Positions 50,403 through 62,599 of a stretch of 64,000 bases of DNA are shown piece after piece. The position numbers and the translations under genes are program-made. The DNA lies in the NCBI GenBank assembly GCA_026260175.1, contig JAKCWW010000037.1, forward strand, positions 118,743 through 182,742. Reading direction: 5' to 3'. Position 1 is the first letter of the stretch. Each line of letters begins with the position of its first letter. The notes beneath the pieces were generated by a model. It made no database searches, was not told the origin of the DNA, and worked only from the letters and a program-made list of their open reading frames with translations. The stretch comes from Reticulitermes lucifugus (Eukaryota; Arthropoda; Insecta; Blattodea; Rhinotermitidae).

Positions 50403-50455
50403 ACGCGCTCGCGCGCGCGGATACACTCACGCGCACACGCATACATACACAGTCA
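50403..50455. repeat. GC/CA-rich simple repeat
   Basis: An alternating tract of CG and CA units with ATAC interruptions. Confidence 0.7.
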
Positions 50456-51574
50456 TAACTTGTTGATATCATAAATCTATTTTTTCCTTTATTTACTTCT
50501 TCAGATCCACGTTTACACTGTGTAACAATTGCAGTGGAATTACACAATCAAATACTTCAAAACCAGGAACGAAAGAATATAACACAGAGACTAAAGGAAA
50601 ACCTTCCTTCCTTTTCATTTTAGTTACGGACGCTTTCTACTGTAACTAGAAAGAAATTAGCATACTTGTAGGAACTTCTGTTTTGGTTATTAGTTTAGCT
50701 TTCCTAATTAAAAGAATAGAAATGCGTGTTGTACAAGAAGTCTTTCCCTACGGAAATACTCGAATTTCATAACAACCTTGGGAAAGTATTCTAATACGTA
50801 ATTAGTTAATTAACACATTTAGGCGGCAACCACGTTCTCTAAACAGCTTACTGTATAATATTATGTAAATATTTTTCTAAATGTTTTGATTCGACATTAA
50901 AAGAGCAAGAACTAGACTGCTGGAGTGCAAACAGTCGAAACATAAAATGTTAGATCTTGAATTGTGAGTTACGGTAAAATCTGTTTTCCCCAAATTGTAA
51001 ACCTTGTTTTTTTTGAGGTAAGTGATTTGATAGGTTTCTAAAAGTTTGTGGTTGATCAATTACTCCAATACGATATTTAGTTTTGCCCATGTAGGCCTAT
51101 TAGACGTTTCGAGAATTCACTTTATTATCATCTTGAAACTAATGTTATTATTTTGTCAAATTTTATTATTTTATTTGGAAGGAGAGCCAACACTGGAAAC
51201 GCCGTGGATGTTAAACGCAGTGTCTTAAGTAGAGGGTGACAATGTTAAATGGAGATAAATATTTCTCTCCTTCGGTGTTCTGTTGAATATTTCTGTGACG
51301 ATGGGATGATGAAGCATGCGATGTAATGATAAAGAAATGTTAGCACTAAAATGGCGATTACAATTACAGTATATATTTACAGACTGATTAGTGGTTTATA
51401 GTCAACCCAGCTGCATCGACTATATTCGGCATAGTCAAGACATTAACAAACAATTCCTCTAATACCTAAACGTAAAACTACCCTGGCATATAAGAAATAA
51501 ACTACACCTTCAACTGAAACGATCAACTACAACAAACCATATTACTATAAATAAAACTGAAGTCTATTTACATA

Positions 51575-51625
51575 ATATTAGGCATGTTTTGACCCATTTT
51601 TAGGATCATGTTCAGGAACATGTGA
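51575..51625 (-). repeat. Decayed ribozyme-like motif
   Basis: The minus strand carries CTGAACA (G8 changed to C), a GATCC/GGGTC hairpin, then AAAACATG. Layout matches the Penelope-like family but key bases are lost. Confidence 0.35.
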
Positions 51626-51730
51626 AAATTATTAATTGCAACTGTTTTTACAATAGTCAAAATATGACTTATTCAGTATATTTTCATTTACCACCTTATT
51701 ATTTTGTTAATATTTATATATAAACACACC

Positions 51731-51752
51731 AATAAATAAATAAATAAATAAA
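51731..51752. repeat. (AAAT)n microsatellite
   Basis: Five tetranucleotide units. Confidence 0.9.
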
Positions 51753-53261
51753 CGTGGGTTCACATACGTGAACACAGATAGGACTATATGTGTGTCTGGA
51801 TGTGTAGGCCTAGCAATTTAAATGTATCCATTGTTAAAAATATTCGAGTTAAAAATGTTCTGTGCTATTGCATGCAGTAAATATTTTATGTCCTATGTTT
51901 TAGTCTTCACTCGTCTCTGAGTATGGGCCTAAAATGATGCAAACGTGTCGGAGCTTACGTGAATAGATCATATTTTTATTCTGACAATAGATTTTGTTAT
52001 ACACTTATTGACTTCTTATTTAATAATTAATATAATGACACAATAACAAATCTAAAGTTCAAATCAAACGCAAAGTAATTTCTGGCAGAAGCATTTCCTC
52101 CGAACTAGATATAATAGTCATACTCTTATGATTTTCTCAAGCTGAATTAGCTAGTGAAATTTCCCCTAAACCACGCATAATGTTAATATGTCATGACTTA
52201 ATTTGACTTACTTATGAACACGTCCCCTAAAACAGTTGTAATGGTTAAACATATGAATATATAGGCTACTAAAATAGCTACCAGAGCTCTGGTAGAGTGT
52301 AAACCAGAAAAGGGGCATGATGTTAGTTGTTAAGAATGGCTGGGTGTGAAGGAGAAAGTTACATTTGAAAAGGGCGCGACTACGCGAATTTCGAAAATCT
52401 ATGCAATACGTAAGAACCTTTCGATCATTTAGGCGTATCAGTGTGTGGAGGGAGGGGGGTTTATTTATATACATTGGCCTCTGAATGTCTGTACTTTTCT
52501 TCGTGTTAAAATATAATAAATTATAAACAGCATTATTGACATCCTTGAAGTAAGGAGCCTGCAATTAAAGAACTATCGCCTTTTAAGTCACTTGCACGCT
52601 TCCTATCCCACTCTCTAGTATGCCACAACAAATTCACTCCAAGCTGTGTGCGTGCTGTCGGTCCTACTCATTACACTTCTTCCAATAACGTGCGAATCAG
52701 ACTAACGCTGCTAACATATTCAATTGTACAGTATTTCCTTTTTTCTTTTATTACTGTGTCGTGTATTTTGCCTTAAACTGTATTGTTCATTTCAAATTAT
52801 ACATTTACTTTCTGTTTTCATGTCGTATAAAAATTAATACCTGTACTGGGCTCATCGCTATAATACATACGCACATTTTAATTTACTGCTCTTTATAAAG
52901 ACATACGTTATTAAATGGCACATTATCTGCAGTTATTTACAGTCTTTTTATTAAAGATAAATTAACGTTTCTTTAATAAATTATTGCTTAAGAAACAATT
53001 TCCAAGAAAAGAAATAATTTTGTTTTATGAATTATTACTTAAGGAAAACTAACAAAAGACTAAATTGTTTATAAATTATTGTTTAAGGAACAATTTACAA
53101 TGAACAGTCTATTATCTTAAAGCGAAGTTGTTCTGTGTAGTTAAACAATTTTATACCAAATTTGAACTAGGAAACTTCATTGGAAAGGATATCATTTTCC
53201 TACCCTGAAATAATATTTTATTTCACAAAATGTTTGTACATAATAATACATTAAATTTCAT

Positions 53262-53312
53262 TACGTGTTACTGAGGATAATCGTAAAGATCGAAACGTGT
53301 AAATAAACACAA
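53262..53312 (+). repeat. Partly preserved ribozyme-like motif
   Basis: CTGAGGA (53271-53277) is followed by a weak ATC/GAT hairpin and GAAACGTGTA. The core boxes are intact, but stem I pairs poorly with the downstream sequence, so folding is doubtful. Confidence 0.4.
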
Positions 53313-53989
53313 CATATAGGTAATTTTGTATAATATGGTGGTATAAAAAGTTTTGTCAGAAAATTATAGGTTCAAAATGAGAAATGCTCTTACGTTTAAC
53401 CCATAAAATTCAAAAATTATTTCACTTTTTTTCTACAATTCTCGCTTAGCAGGTTGCTGCGGGTGTCTTGTGTTCCGTAGATATCCAGAAGGGAGGCAAA
53501 ATATCTAGCTTTTCCGCGGATTCTTTATCCCCCAGTTTAATATAACGACGCTGCCTTGAATTAGACCATAACGAATTTATTTCCGTCCTTTCCACTTCGC
53601 TGTATACAATATCCTGTTATCTCATTCTACACTAAATAAATTCTAAATTGCTGCAGCGTAGTTAAATGACCTACTACTCAACTAACTCTCTTGTTATACA
53701 ATCATAGGCTGAAACACCAGTAAGAGGAGGATATTTTTTCACTTAATATGTGCAGTTCAGTCCAGTCCCAAATCATAAACCTGTTTTCAACAGATGAATT
53801 TGAGTATCTTATTCCCATTTTCTTTCCAGCCTTTCAATTGGTGGCTGCTTTCTAAGACGTTTCCCCCATTAAAATCATCACAAATTTCTTATCACCAAAT
53901 CCGGGCTACATATCCAGCCGGTGTTAAAAAATCTCCCAGTATTAAATATCTCGAGAGTTAATGATAAAGTAAAGTTTCCGCAATTTCAG

Positions 53990-54276
53990 CACCAGAATTC
54001 GCAGTGGTGTGGCCACAGCTGCCCAGGAAGCGTCGCAAAAGATGGGCGCTACCCGACGAGACGTCAGCCATGCCGGTGGTTTTCGAGGCTCAGTCGCTGG
54101 GACGTCGGTTCGAACTGCAGTTACGTCCCAGTCCGGCGCTCCTGGACCCGCATTTTGTGCTACTCAGTCGCTGGAGTAACCGCACAGACATGCTGTCGCC
54201 TCATCTCGCGGAGCAGTCCTGCTTCTACCGCAGTGACGCGGGCCACCGCGCTGCCGTCGCGCTGTGTGGCGGCATG
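53990..54276 (+). CDS. Exon 3, prodomain of ADAMTS-like metalloprotease
   Basis: This exon encodes residues 51 (split) to 146. The acceptor is CAATTTCAG and the donor ATG|GTGAGA in phase 0. The sequence matches the M12B reprolysin prodomain pattern: PEFAVVWPQL (52-61), a basic cluster RKRRKR (63-68), a core VVFEAQSLGRRFELQLRPSP (80-99) then LLDPHFV, an N-glycosylation site N114-R-T, and a terminal C128-F-Y with AAVALC143GGM, the spacing typical of ADAMTS prodomains. The prodomain keeps the zinc protease latent and is removed by furin-like enzymes in the secretory route. This is the most GC-rich part of the window, as expected for coding DNA. ADAM rather than ADAMTS is possible; the LCGG ending favours ADAMTS. 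The catalytic HExxH domain is not in the window as far as I can see. Confidence 0.8.
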
Positions 54277-54480
54277 GTGAGACACTGTTTGATAAAAACA
54301 GAATTATGGAATAACTTGTCCATTTTATTAGGCACCACGCATAAAGACTTTAGCGGACTGGATGTGTAATATCGCATACTCGTAACTTCAGTACTGCAGG
54401 TAAGTGGCCATCTTCTGAGTCCGGTCATTTCACGTAGGTTTAGACGCAGCGGAGAAGAGGAAATTAAGTTCTGCGGTACC

Positions 54481-54508
54481 ACACACACACACACACACAC
54501 AAACACAC
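54481..54508. repeat. (AC)n microsatellite
   Basis: Ten AC units, one interruption, then a few more. Confidence 0.9.
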
Positions 54509-55789
54509 CATAAGTGCTCCCGCGTCCCTCTTGACCATAGTGGTGTTTTACTCGCGCCAAATTCATCCTCCTAGTTACTCGTTCTTTGCAGAGACTACCT
54601 TCCGCAAATATCTCCCCATCTTTCTTTGACCTAGTGGCTACGGAAAGTCTTTGGGAAAGACTTTATGTCCACAGCTTGCCCTCATGTTAAAGAGCAGATG
54701 GATTTAAAGTGCAATGCTACTGATTAATTCTCAAGAAGGCCAGTTTATAATCTTGGTAAGAGTATCAGCTTTCCTAAGTGACAGTTTTACGGTTTTCAAT
54801 CAGTTATTCCAGACGAATTTCGTGATATGGGAACCTACCGTCACACAGGTTAAGATCGCCGTCTTCCAAATCAGCTACTCAGATTTAATACTTCGACTTT
54901 ATAGAACTTCTGCATTAGAAAAACGCAGTTAAATAATCTAAGAATAAATCTAGAGGTTCGTGAACCACACACAGAGAAGTACAGCAAAGAAGGAAAATCA
55001 CAGAGCATATCCGTGACGACAACCTCCAGCATCAAATCTTTGTTCCTCAGATAACAATACGCGAAGTCATTGTGCACAGCAGAAGTGAATACGAACGCTT
55101 CATGACCTCAGCTTTCATTCAAGTGTACCACACCCGTACTTGAATTTCAATTGTATTTCAATTTGTTGTTACCCTTATAAGTGAATGCCAAAGTTCAAGC
55201 TAGGCTCGATGGGGCATGCTGTAACTTACCGAACCGTATGAAAAAACAAGATTCTAATTAAATCACTATCTTTCACCACTATCTCGGAAGGTTAACTCTT
55301 TCAGGAAATACCTAGACCGCCTTGGCAATAAAGCACTCAGCTGTTCCTCTACTGCCACAGTGATATCTTACAATGCTATTGTAGGTGTATCTATGATGTG
55401 CAGCAAATGTACAACTATCAGCTTGCTAATGAAACTGTCGTTAGCTACTAATATTTCTAAGGCAAAAATCCGTGCTCGTTGATGAGTTATTACAATTGTG
55501 CAATTAGATATCTTCACGATGCTACTGCAAATTATAACTATAAACTACTGGTGTATAATATTTTTAGTTTGTCTTGTTAAAACGCAATAACTGCAAGCGT
55601 TATTAACCACAAATACAGATATAAAAATCATTAAGAAAACATAACAGTGGTCAGTTCTATTACTACATATGACCAAGAAAAGCGTAGTGGACGCCAAAGT
55701 ATATTAAATATTTATGATCTGAAATTTTCACAGCCATAAAGATTGATATTATGGTCTTCTAAGTCATGGCACCATGTGACCTCGTAGGT

Positions 55790-55860
55790 GATCAGGCTTA
55801 ACAACGTCTCGGGAGAAGTACTGCCTTTATCGTCAGTGTCGGGTATGGAGGAAACCAGTT
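55790..55860 (-). repeat. Second ribozyme-like family, decayed copy
   Basis: On the minus strand it reads CTGACGATAAAGGCAGTACT, then TCTCCCGAGACGTTG. The box is a true CTGANGA here, but the GAAAC half is GAGAC. The flank GTCTTCTAAGTCATGGC fits the family start. Confidence 0.45.
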
Positions 55861-56481
55861 ATTTATAAGCGCTGATGCTCACCTACTGGACTACACAGTA
55901 TCTTAACCGCCAGCACCAAAATATATTTTGCATAAGTCGCCAAATTCCGGAGTTATCAAAAGATGTAATCAAATTCGTTCTTTCTTCTCAACTATAATAA
56001 TTTCATATATTAAGCATTTTATTCAGTTTTCTTCATAGTGGGAGAAAAATCTTTATGTTTATTTTACGTTAGAGGGGATAAGGAGGATCCTTGAGGACTC
56101 CGTTATTTTGATATAAAAGGCCACGTCACTCTGGAACCAATTACCAAGTGACGTGGCGTCACATCGCAAAAGAATGGAGCTTCAACCACACCACCGTGTA
56201 ATTCTCAAGACTCAAGGGAGATTATTTTTCAGGCAGTCCAACCTCAATAATTTTAGCATGTTTCAGGGCAATGTAACTTTCATAAAAGTAAACATTATCC
56301 AGAAATAGAATATATATAATACGTACATAATTACATAACAGATGTAATATTAAGACAATCTTAAGCTTTTCAAGAACACAGCCGCATAATTACGCGTATA
56401 TTACTTTTACCCAAATAATTTCTTTGCTATTTCACTTTTCTCAATGGCCCTGATATTAATTTAAGACAATTTACAAATACG

Positions 56482-56502
56482 ATATATATATATATATATA
56501 TT
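56482..56502. repeat. (TA)n microsatellite
   Basis: About ten TA units. Confidence 0.9.
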
Positions 56503-56837
56503 ACTGCGAAGTCAGTCTTTTCATAGATTTCATTCTGGCTTGACTGATTGATTTATTGACTGACTTACTAACTAATTAACTAACTAAATAATTAACTCCA
56601 TGGGACAGAGTCCTTACTGGCAAGCTTCTTAAGCGTCTCCCCAACTTTTATGGAAGCAGAACGTTTACTGTCATTTTCACAAGAGTCCACGATAACACGC
56701 CAGACAAAACGTGAGGACTTTCTATTGCATTTTCTTATATTGTTAGAATACCAAAAATTTTTCAATGACAAAATAAAGCCTAGATCTTAACTATAGGCTT
56801 ACTACGATGTATTACACAAGTATTAAATCTTCTTTGA

Positions 56838-57060
56838 CAGTTTTGAGGTTTTTGCAGCGGTGTAGCTGAGAATTTCTTTCTTCTGGGAGATTGAATTGGG
56901 TCAATGGATGGTCGGATCCCAAAGTTTCGAGGGAATGTAATGCCCGCATCTGCAAGGGTCGATAGGACCTACAAGGACATTAACATTCGTCTGGGACCAT
57001 CGACCTTGAAGATGAGGGCACTAGGTTTCCTCGAAACATCGGGATCCAATAACCCATTAA
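56838..57060. repeat. Second ribozyme-like family, inverted pair
   Basis: Arms 56895-56964 and about 56997-57060 are inverted copies with several mismatches, sharing GGATCCC, GTTTCGAGG, TGCCC and GGTCGAT blocks. The right arm gives, on the plus strand, TTGAAGATGAGG, a loop, CCTCGAAACATCGGG. A GAGG/CCTC stem II is clear. The leading 56838-56894 matches 7691-7720, so the family has a longer body. Confidence 0.65.
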
Positions 57061-58459
57061 AGCAAGTCATGTCCAAGAAGAAAGGAATCCTTTGATCCAT
57101 TTTGATTTACTGTAAAAGAAATGTAATTTTTAGCAAACAAATAGAAAATGCACAGGCCTTTTCTGAAATAACCCATTCTCATATTAACGAAAGAAAGACT
57201 GCTTCGTAGAGATTGCGGAAACTTTTGAAACAGTGACATTTTCATATATTAATTTTCAGGATTATTCTAATCACTACACCTTTATTTCCTTTGGTCTAAA
57301 ACAGTGAAAAGAGATTCGAATTCTTAGTGTCGCTATTGTGCTTATATGTCTTGGACAGCTATGTCAGCTTTTCACACTAACGCCTAAGGAAACCAAGTAG
57401 AGAAATTCAGTTTTTAATTTATGTGTTTAAGTACAATCTTCAAGATAGAGGAAATGAGGCTGTAGATTATATTTATCTGACTCTGAACATGGATCAGTGG
57501 TATGTTCTTTAAACCTTAGGGGCTCCATACGAGGCTGAAGATTTTCTGATTAGCTGAGCAACTTCCAGCTTTTCAAGAATTACTGTAATCAATGGAGTTA
57601 GTTACGCAAAAAATCACTTCACAGTAAAACACTAGAAAATATTTACAAGCGGCACATAATATAAACAACCGCGGCGAAAATGAAAGCTGCAATGACAAAA
57701 TTCAGGAAACCCCCACTTCAAGCAATTTTCCATTTTGTTCCTAACCATTATCTACGCTTCAGTTATTAACATAATACGAAAGAAAGTTATAAATGTACCT
57801 GCGTGTTTTATTTTAACAAGGATCTGCCTACGATTTAAGAATGTTGAACTTTCCACTCTGCTGGATCTAAAACAGGGATGGACAAAATTTTTCATCAATA
57901 TTATGTCTCCTCCAAAATTTGGTTTATTTTATGGACACTCAAAGTTACACATTTGAATCGAAATTAAGATTTTTTATTAATTATATTAATTATTCGCCAA
58001 TACAAGGGAAATGGCAGGATTCGTGACAGGGTAGTGATTTGGGGTGAAGAAACCAGCATTATATTTATCCCTCCCGGAATTAATTCAATTGGGGAGACTA
58101 CAAATCAACAAAAGTTTCGGCCGGTGCGCACGGACTTAATTGTATTTGTGTCTGTCGTAGAGGTCAGTTTATACCCAGAAACGTAAACGCCTGCTTTGTG
58201 CGTTCTGATAATTGGCATTTGTTTAATGATGCCGTAGTTTAGAAGGATGTGATAGTTACTTATTTGAAGGCATGAGACAAGCAGCTAATTATTGTGTTGA
58301 AAACAGCCTTGTGTCTAGTCAAGATTAGAGACCATCAATTCCGGAAAAAATCAAATTCAGTGTCGTGAGTTGGAATTGCTCGATATAAAAGAAAATTCAC
58401 AAATAGACTGAATGCCTGAAGGAGTAATGGGTTCTACAGATAAGCGGCTGTCAAATCGT

Positions 58460-58780
58460 AAAGTGGCCCATATATGTGATTTAGTAGAGAATTGATGGCA
58501 TCAGTTATGGACTAGGCTAATAACTGGAAGAGCCGGTGTTTGATTTCCGGCAAATATATGATATTTTGCTTCTCCATAACGTCCAGACCGGCTCTGGCTT
58601 CCACAGCCTCGTACTCAATGGGGAACGGACTTTTTCATCCAGGTGAAAAGCGGTCGGACTTGAGGGTCACCACTCTCCTCAATCTAGTGACAAATTTAAT
58701 GAACGGAGAACTACATACATTCACCCTATATGCCTTCATGGAGTGTACACGGAGAACTCTACATTTACTTTTGATAGTGT
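58460..58780 (+). mobile_element. Decayed tRNA-derived SINE
   Basis: GAGCCGGTGTTTGATTTCCGG near 58530 looks like an eroded B box. The body has CGTCCAGACCGGCTCTGGC, GGTGAAAAGCGGTCGGACTT and CCACTCTCCTCAATCTAGTG, an order shared with the element at 58.87 kb and that at 62.13 kb. Confidence 0.5.
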
Positions 58781-58867
58781 CAATTCCATCGTAAAGGGAA
58801 AGTTAATTGCCTTGATAATATACCAAGCGAAGTTCACCCTGATGTTTCACAATCATGTGTAATAACT

Positions 58868-59080
58868 TTGGGCCCGCATAGCTCAGTTATTTCTATTCTA
58901 GTAGGGATCAGAATATTCTCTATAACACAGGGTCTGGACTGGCTGTAGGGCCCACGCAATATCTTTCCAATGGGCGCAGAGGGCTCTTTCCCCTAGGCAA
59001 AGTGGCCAGGGGTGAAGCTGACCACTCACCTGTATCTAGTGCTGTGGCTCAGAGTGTATGAAGCAATACCGCTGCCTCAC
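58868..59080 (+). mobile_element. Decayed tRNA-derived SINE
   Basis: GCCCGCATAGCTCAGTTAT is a good A-box head. The B box is eroded (GTAGGGATCAGA). The tail GACCACTCACCTGTATCTAG followed by TGCTGTGGCTCAGAG parallels the 58.5 kb copy, so these are two neighbouring insertions of one family. Confidence 0.55.
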
Positions 59081-60399
59081 ATTAAGTCTTTGAGACGTGG
59101 TGCTTGATTAAGCACAGGGATAGTTTTGTCGTTATGCCATTTGATATTTGTTATCATCTACAAATGTCTGCGACCGGACGCTAAATGTTACAATGATAAA
59201 AGAATTATTTTTTGTGAATTAAAATTAAGAAGTGATGGAATCCGTGAAAGGTTTGAAGTAATCATGTCCGACCCAGGCACACGATAAAGTTATTTCAAAA
59301 TTCGAGCCACGTACGATACGGAATATTTATTTCGAGCTGTAATTAAAACTAAATCTTACTTGTATTCGATGAAGTAATAAACAACCTGATTTGTTCACCC
59401 CTGATCGCTTCCTTTCACAGTTCATAAGGGCAGGCATATGAGCGGCACAGAATAATGAGCTGTCTAGTTTTACAGTAGACAAAACCAGGCAACGTAGTGA
59501 GAAAGAAAATTAATGCAAAATATATTCTTCCAGTTAGCTTTCGCTTGCTCTTCAACGAAATAAATAGGACACCGATGCAAATGGGTTCTCACATTGAAGA
59601 AACATTTTACTCTAATATAGGCTAACATTACTTTTAGCTTTCATTCGTATTATCAGAAACTCTGTCACCTGAGTAATCAAATTGGTGTTCTGAACACATT
59701 GAACACACAAAGGAAAAGAAAAGAAAGTTGAAGTCACTAATATTACCCACTTGCTCTTGTAAAATTCAGATTGCTCTTATTACAGTAGGCTGCCTTGGTT
59801 TCGATTTAAATTAAATTTTCCTTAACTATTCTCAGAAAAGCCAATAAACTAATAAGCTTCTTGCTAAATTGGAATAATACCGTGTCACAGACATAATTAC
59901 GCCGTAATGAAATGGTTCTTAGAAGCGTTAAATTACGTTTATATTTTCCCTTCAGAAATACGCTTAAGTTGCTACTTGTGCAATGATTCTCCACTCCTTG
60001 TTAGCAAGTTAAGAGAAACACAGGATATTTCCTAGCGGAACCCTTGTAATAATTAAACGAGTCCGTGTGTAATTTACGCGGAAGACGGTCAAATTAGTCG
60101 GAGAGTTGTTATTCTTTCTTGCGTTTAATGCTTCGCCCCATACGTACTTACAATCTCTTCTCGAAGAATTGACAAGACGCCAGGAACTCTAAAGGCGAGG
60201 AGATTTTGGTTGATTTGATTGCAATAACACCTGTTTAAAAGCATTACGATTGGAGAGAAGGAGGCAGAATTCTAAACTAATTTTCTTCGGAAAAAGAAGG
60301 ATAGTGCATATTTCTATGTGAGGTTTAGTGTTACAGTAATATATTTAATAAGATAAGATTAGGCCGAAATCATTTTAGGCGTATATTGGACATTTTCAT

Positions 60400-60460
60400 G
60401 GCCTGAGACAGACATATATTGGGAGCTTAATTTACTTCCCATCTTCAGGTAACCGGTTGT
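60400..60460 (-). repeat. Decayed ribozyme-like motif
   Basis: The minus strand has CTGAAGA, a GGGA/TCCC hairpin, then AATATATGTC where GAAACATGTC would stand. Box and hairpin are kept; the GAAA is lost. Confidence 0.4.
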
Positions 60461-60705
60461 CACACTGCGTACCAGGGACGGTACGAAAGTAATGGCTCTT
60501 ATCTGTATTATTTTTAATTTAAAATGTTAGTATCGACGGTTGAGTTTGTACCCAGGACTTGAATTTGTAGATACCTCTCTTCATTCTGTCTATTTGGTCA
60601 CTCTTTCTGCCCCTAGGATGCTTTGATATCTGCCTACAGACAAGCAGTTCACCATCACTGCGTGGTGTTTCGTGCACGGCGGCCATATTTGTTTTTCTGT
60701 AGCAA

Positions 60706-60847
60706 CATCATTATCATCATCATCACCACCATTATCACCACAACCACCACTACCCTCAATGGCAACTAGGCTGTTGATTCAGCACTTTAATAAAAATAAT
60801 TGAATTAAATCATCCTTATCATCATCATCATCATCATCGCCATCATT
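60706..60847. repeat. Two (TCA)n-rich tracts
   Basis: Imperfect TCA/CCA trinucleotides at about 60706-60750 and a purer TCA run at 60811-60847, separated by about 60 nt of other sequence. Confidence 0.85.
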
Positions 60848-61138
60848 ACAGTTACTAACCTTTTTATATCCCAGTGGTAATTACAGGTAGGTCCTTTTTG
60901 GCATCAAGGAATTCTGTCTTTTGCCACAGTGTACGAGTATTTAGGTTGTTTTTATGACTTTTGTAATAAATGCTGAGAGTTTCTGTATACAACACTAATT
61001 GTTTGACTTTCATAATAGACATGGAATGTGTTCCCTGTAAGACACGAACTGAATCTTTGTGTATGAAAGTCGTTGTCCTTAAAAGGCTTAAGTACACGGA
61101 ATTATGTATTTACTCGTTTATCACGGTAATCTGGAGCT

Positions 61139-61290
61139 TTGAGGTACGCAGGCCTAACGTCTTGGATCGTCCGAAAGCTGGGGTCATGGGTTCAAATTCC
61201 ACCCGGGGCTCGGATGTGTGTTCATATTTCTTCTCTGTTTGTGTTGTTTGGCGTACGAAAAGGCCTTGCGATCCCCGAATGAAAAGGATT
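61139..61290 (+). mobile_element. Decayed tRNA-derived SINE
   Basis: GGGTTCAAATTCCACCCGGG is a clear B box followed by GGCTCGGATGTGTG, like CATGGATGTCTG of the tRNA-Leu-like family. GGCCTTGCGATCCCC corresponds to its TTTGCGAC part. The A box is eroded. Confidence 0.55.
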
Positions 61291-62124
61291 CATAGTATAA
61301 GAATTTAGTTCTAAATTGGAATAGGTTCGATGAACTATATAGAGCTCAGGTAAAGATTAATTATTTAAAATAAACCATTAACAATAACGTTATTCGAACA
61401 CGTGCACTCTGGAATTTTATGTAGGCTGTTCTAAAACGATATAATTTCCAGATGCTTTCAAGCAATAGAGAATAAAATGTACCGATTTAGGAAACTGAGA
61501 ATTGAGTAAATACACGCAATTAATGTGAGTATTCGAATCAAAAACATTAATCATATATACTCGTATTAAGCAAAAATCTGTTGCGGGAAGGTTACATTGG
61601 AAAAAGAACGAAATGATCTTAAAATTCTTTCAGTCACAAAATAAGTTAACTTCTGACGGGAGATTTATGGTTCTTACGTTCTTCTTGGGGAATCGAGTCG
61701 TGCGACTCCGAGAAGACTTGAATCGTTAAGTACCTTCTGATCTGAAGAAATTAAACTCCAATAGGCTCTTCATTAATTCCGCACCCAATACTTCAAAATT
61801 CCCATTAAGGTGCGCAAAAAGAAAAGCAGAGCACAGCATTCACGTACTACAACTAGTACTGTTGGACGAGCCCCATTTACACGCCACTTTTCGTAGCGTG
61901 ACTTGCACTAGAGCTGTCATTATTTGGGGTCGTTGCACTAAACAACAAAAAAGTGTAAACTACTCTTTTATTTCAATTTATTTTTTTTTAAATTAAGGCT
62001 ACCTCTAGTTGTCCGCTTTCACAAGAATGCTCGCATGCCAGTTACCAATTCTTGCCCGAACGAGTGACATCTAATGTTAGATATTCAATGTAGGTGTCTA
62101 TAACTCAAAGGTCACAAAGAAAAC

Positions 62125-62345
62125 CCCAGTCAGTCAAGTAACTGAAAAGGGGCCGAAAGGTTGAGGTTCGATTTCCGGAATAAGCATAGGTTCTTCTCTT
62201 TTCTTCTGCTTGCACATGGAGTTCAGGGTTTCCGTAGTCTCCTATCTAATGGAAACCGCAGTCCTTTTCCCCGTATTAAAGCGGCTGAAGCATGAGGGCG
62301 AGCATTCACTTTCATCCAGTGCCGAGGTCTAAAATGCACGCAGCC
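62125..62345 (+). mobile_element. Decayed tRNA-derived SINE
   Basis: GAGGTTCGATTTCCGG is a B box. The body has TCTAATGGAAACCGCAGTCC, AAAGCGGCTGAAGCATGAGG and CATTCACTTTCATCCAGTGC, the order seen at 58.5 kb. Confidence 0.55.
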
Positions 62346-62599
62346 TTTTCTCCAGGTTCCCTATAAATCTACGCGGCTTGATAGCTAGTCACAGAGGCGA
62401 TCTGATCTTAAATTTTCCCAATTATTCTTTTACAGAAAATTACGGATATTTATTCAATGCTAGTTTAATAACACACCATCGTCACAGATCTCTAGATTTA
62501 ACTACACATTAGAATCAGCAAGTTAGGGGATTTTAACTTTTTTTTCGTGATGACAAGTTAGCCGGAAGAATATTCCATAGACGCCTAAAATAGGACTAA

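Larger units (their letters stand above)
46556..53989 (+). other. Intron 2 (about 7.4 kb)
   Basis: Bounded by GTAAGT at 46556 and TTTCAG ending at 53989. It holds a complete SINE (48.0 kb), a gapped SINE (50.0 kb), microsatellites, and decayed ribozyme-like motifs (51.6, 53.3 kb). Stretches at 48.7-50.0 and 52.0-53.2 kb show nothing I can name. Confidence 0.5.

Noticed and set aside
52208-52564. 118-codon minus-strand open frame
   Set aside because: Composition follows the AT-rich background, no domain is visible and there are no supporting splice signals.
54225-54566. 113-codon minus-strand frame over exon 3
   Set aside because: It is the shadow of the prodomain exon and of the adjacent (AC)n repeat.
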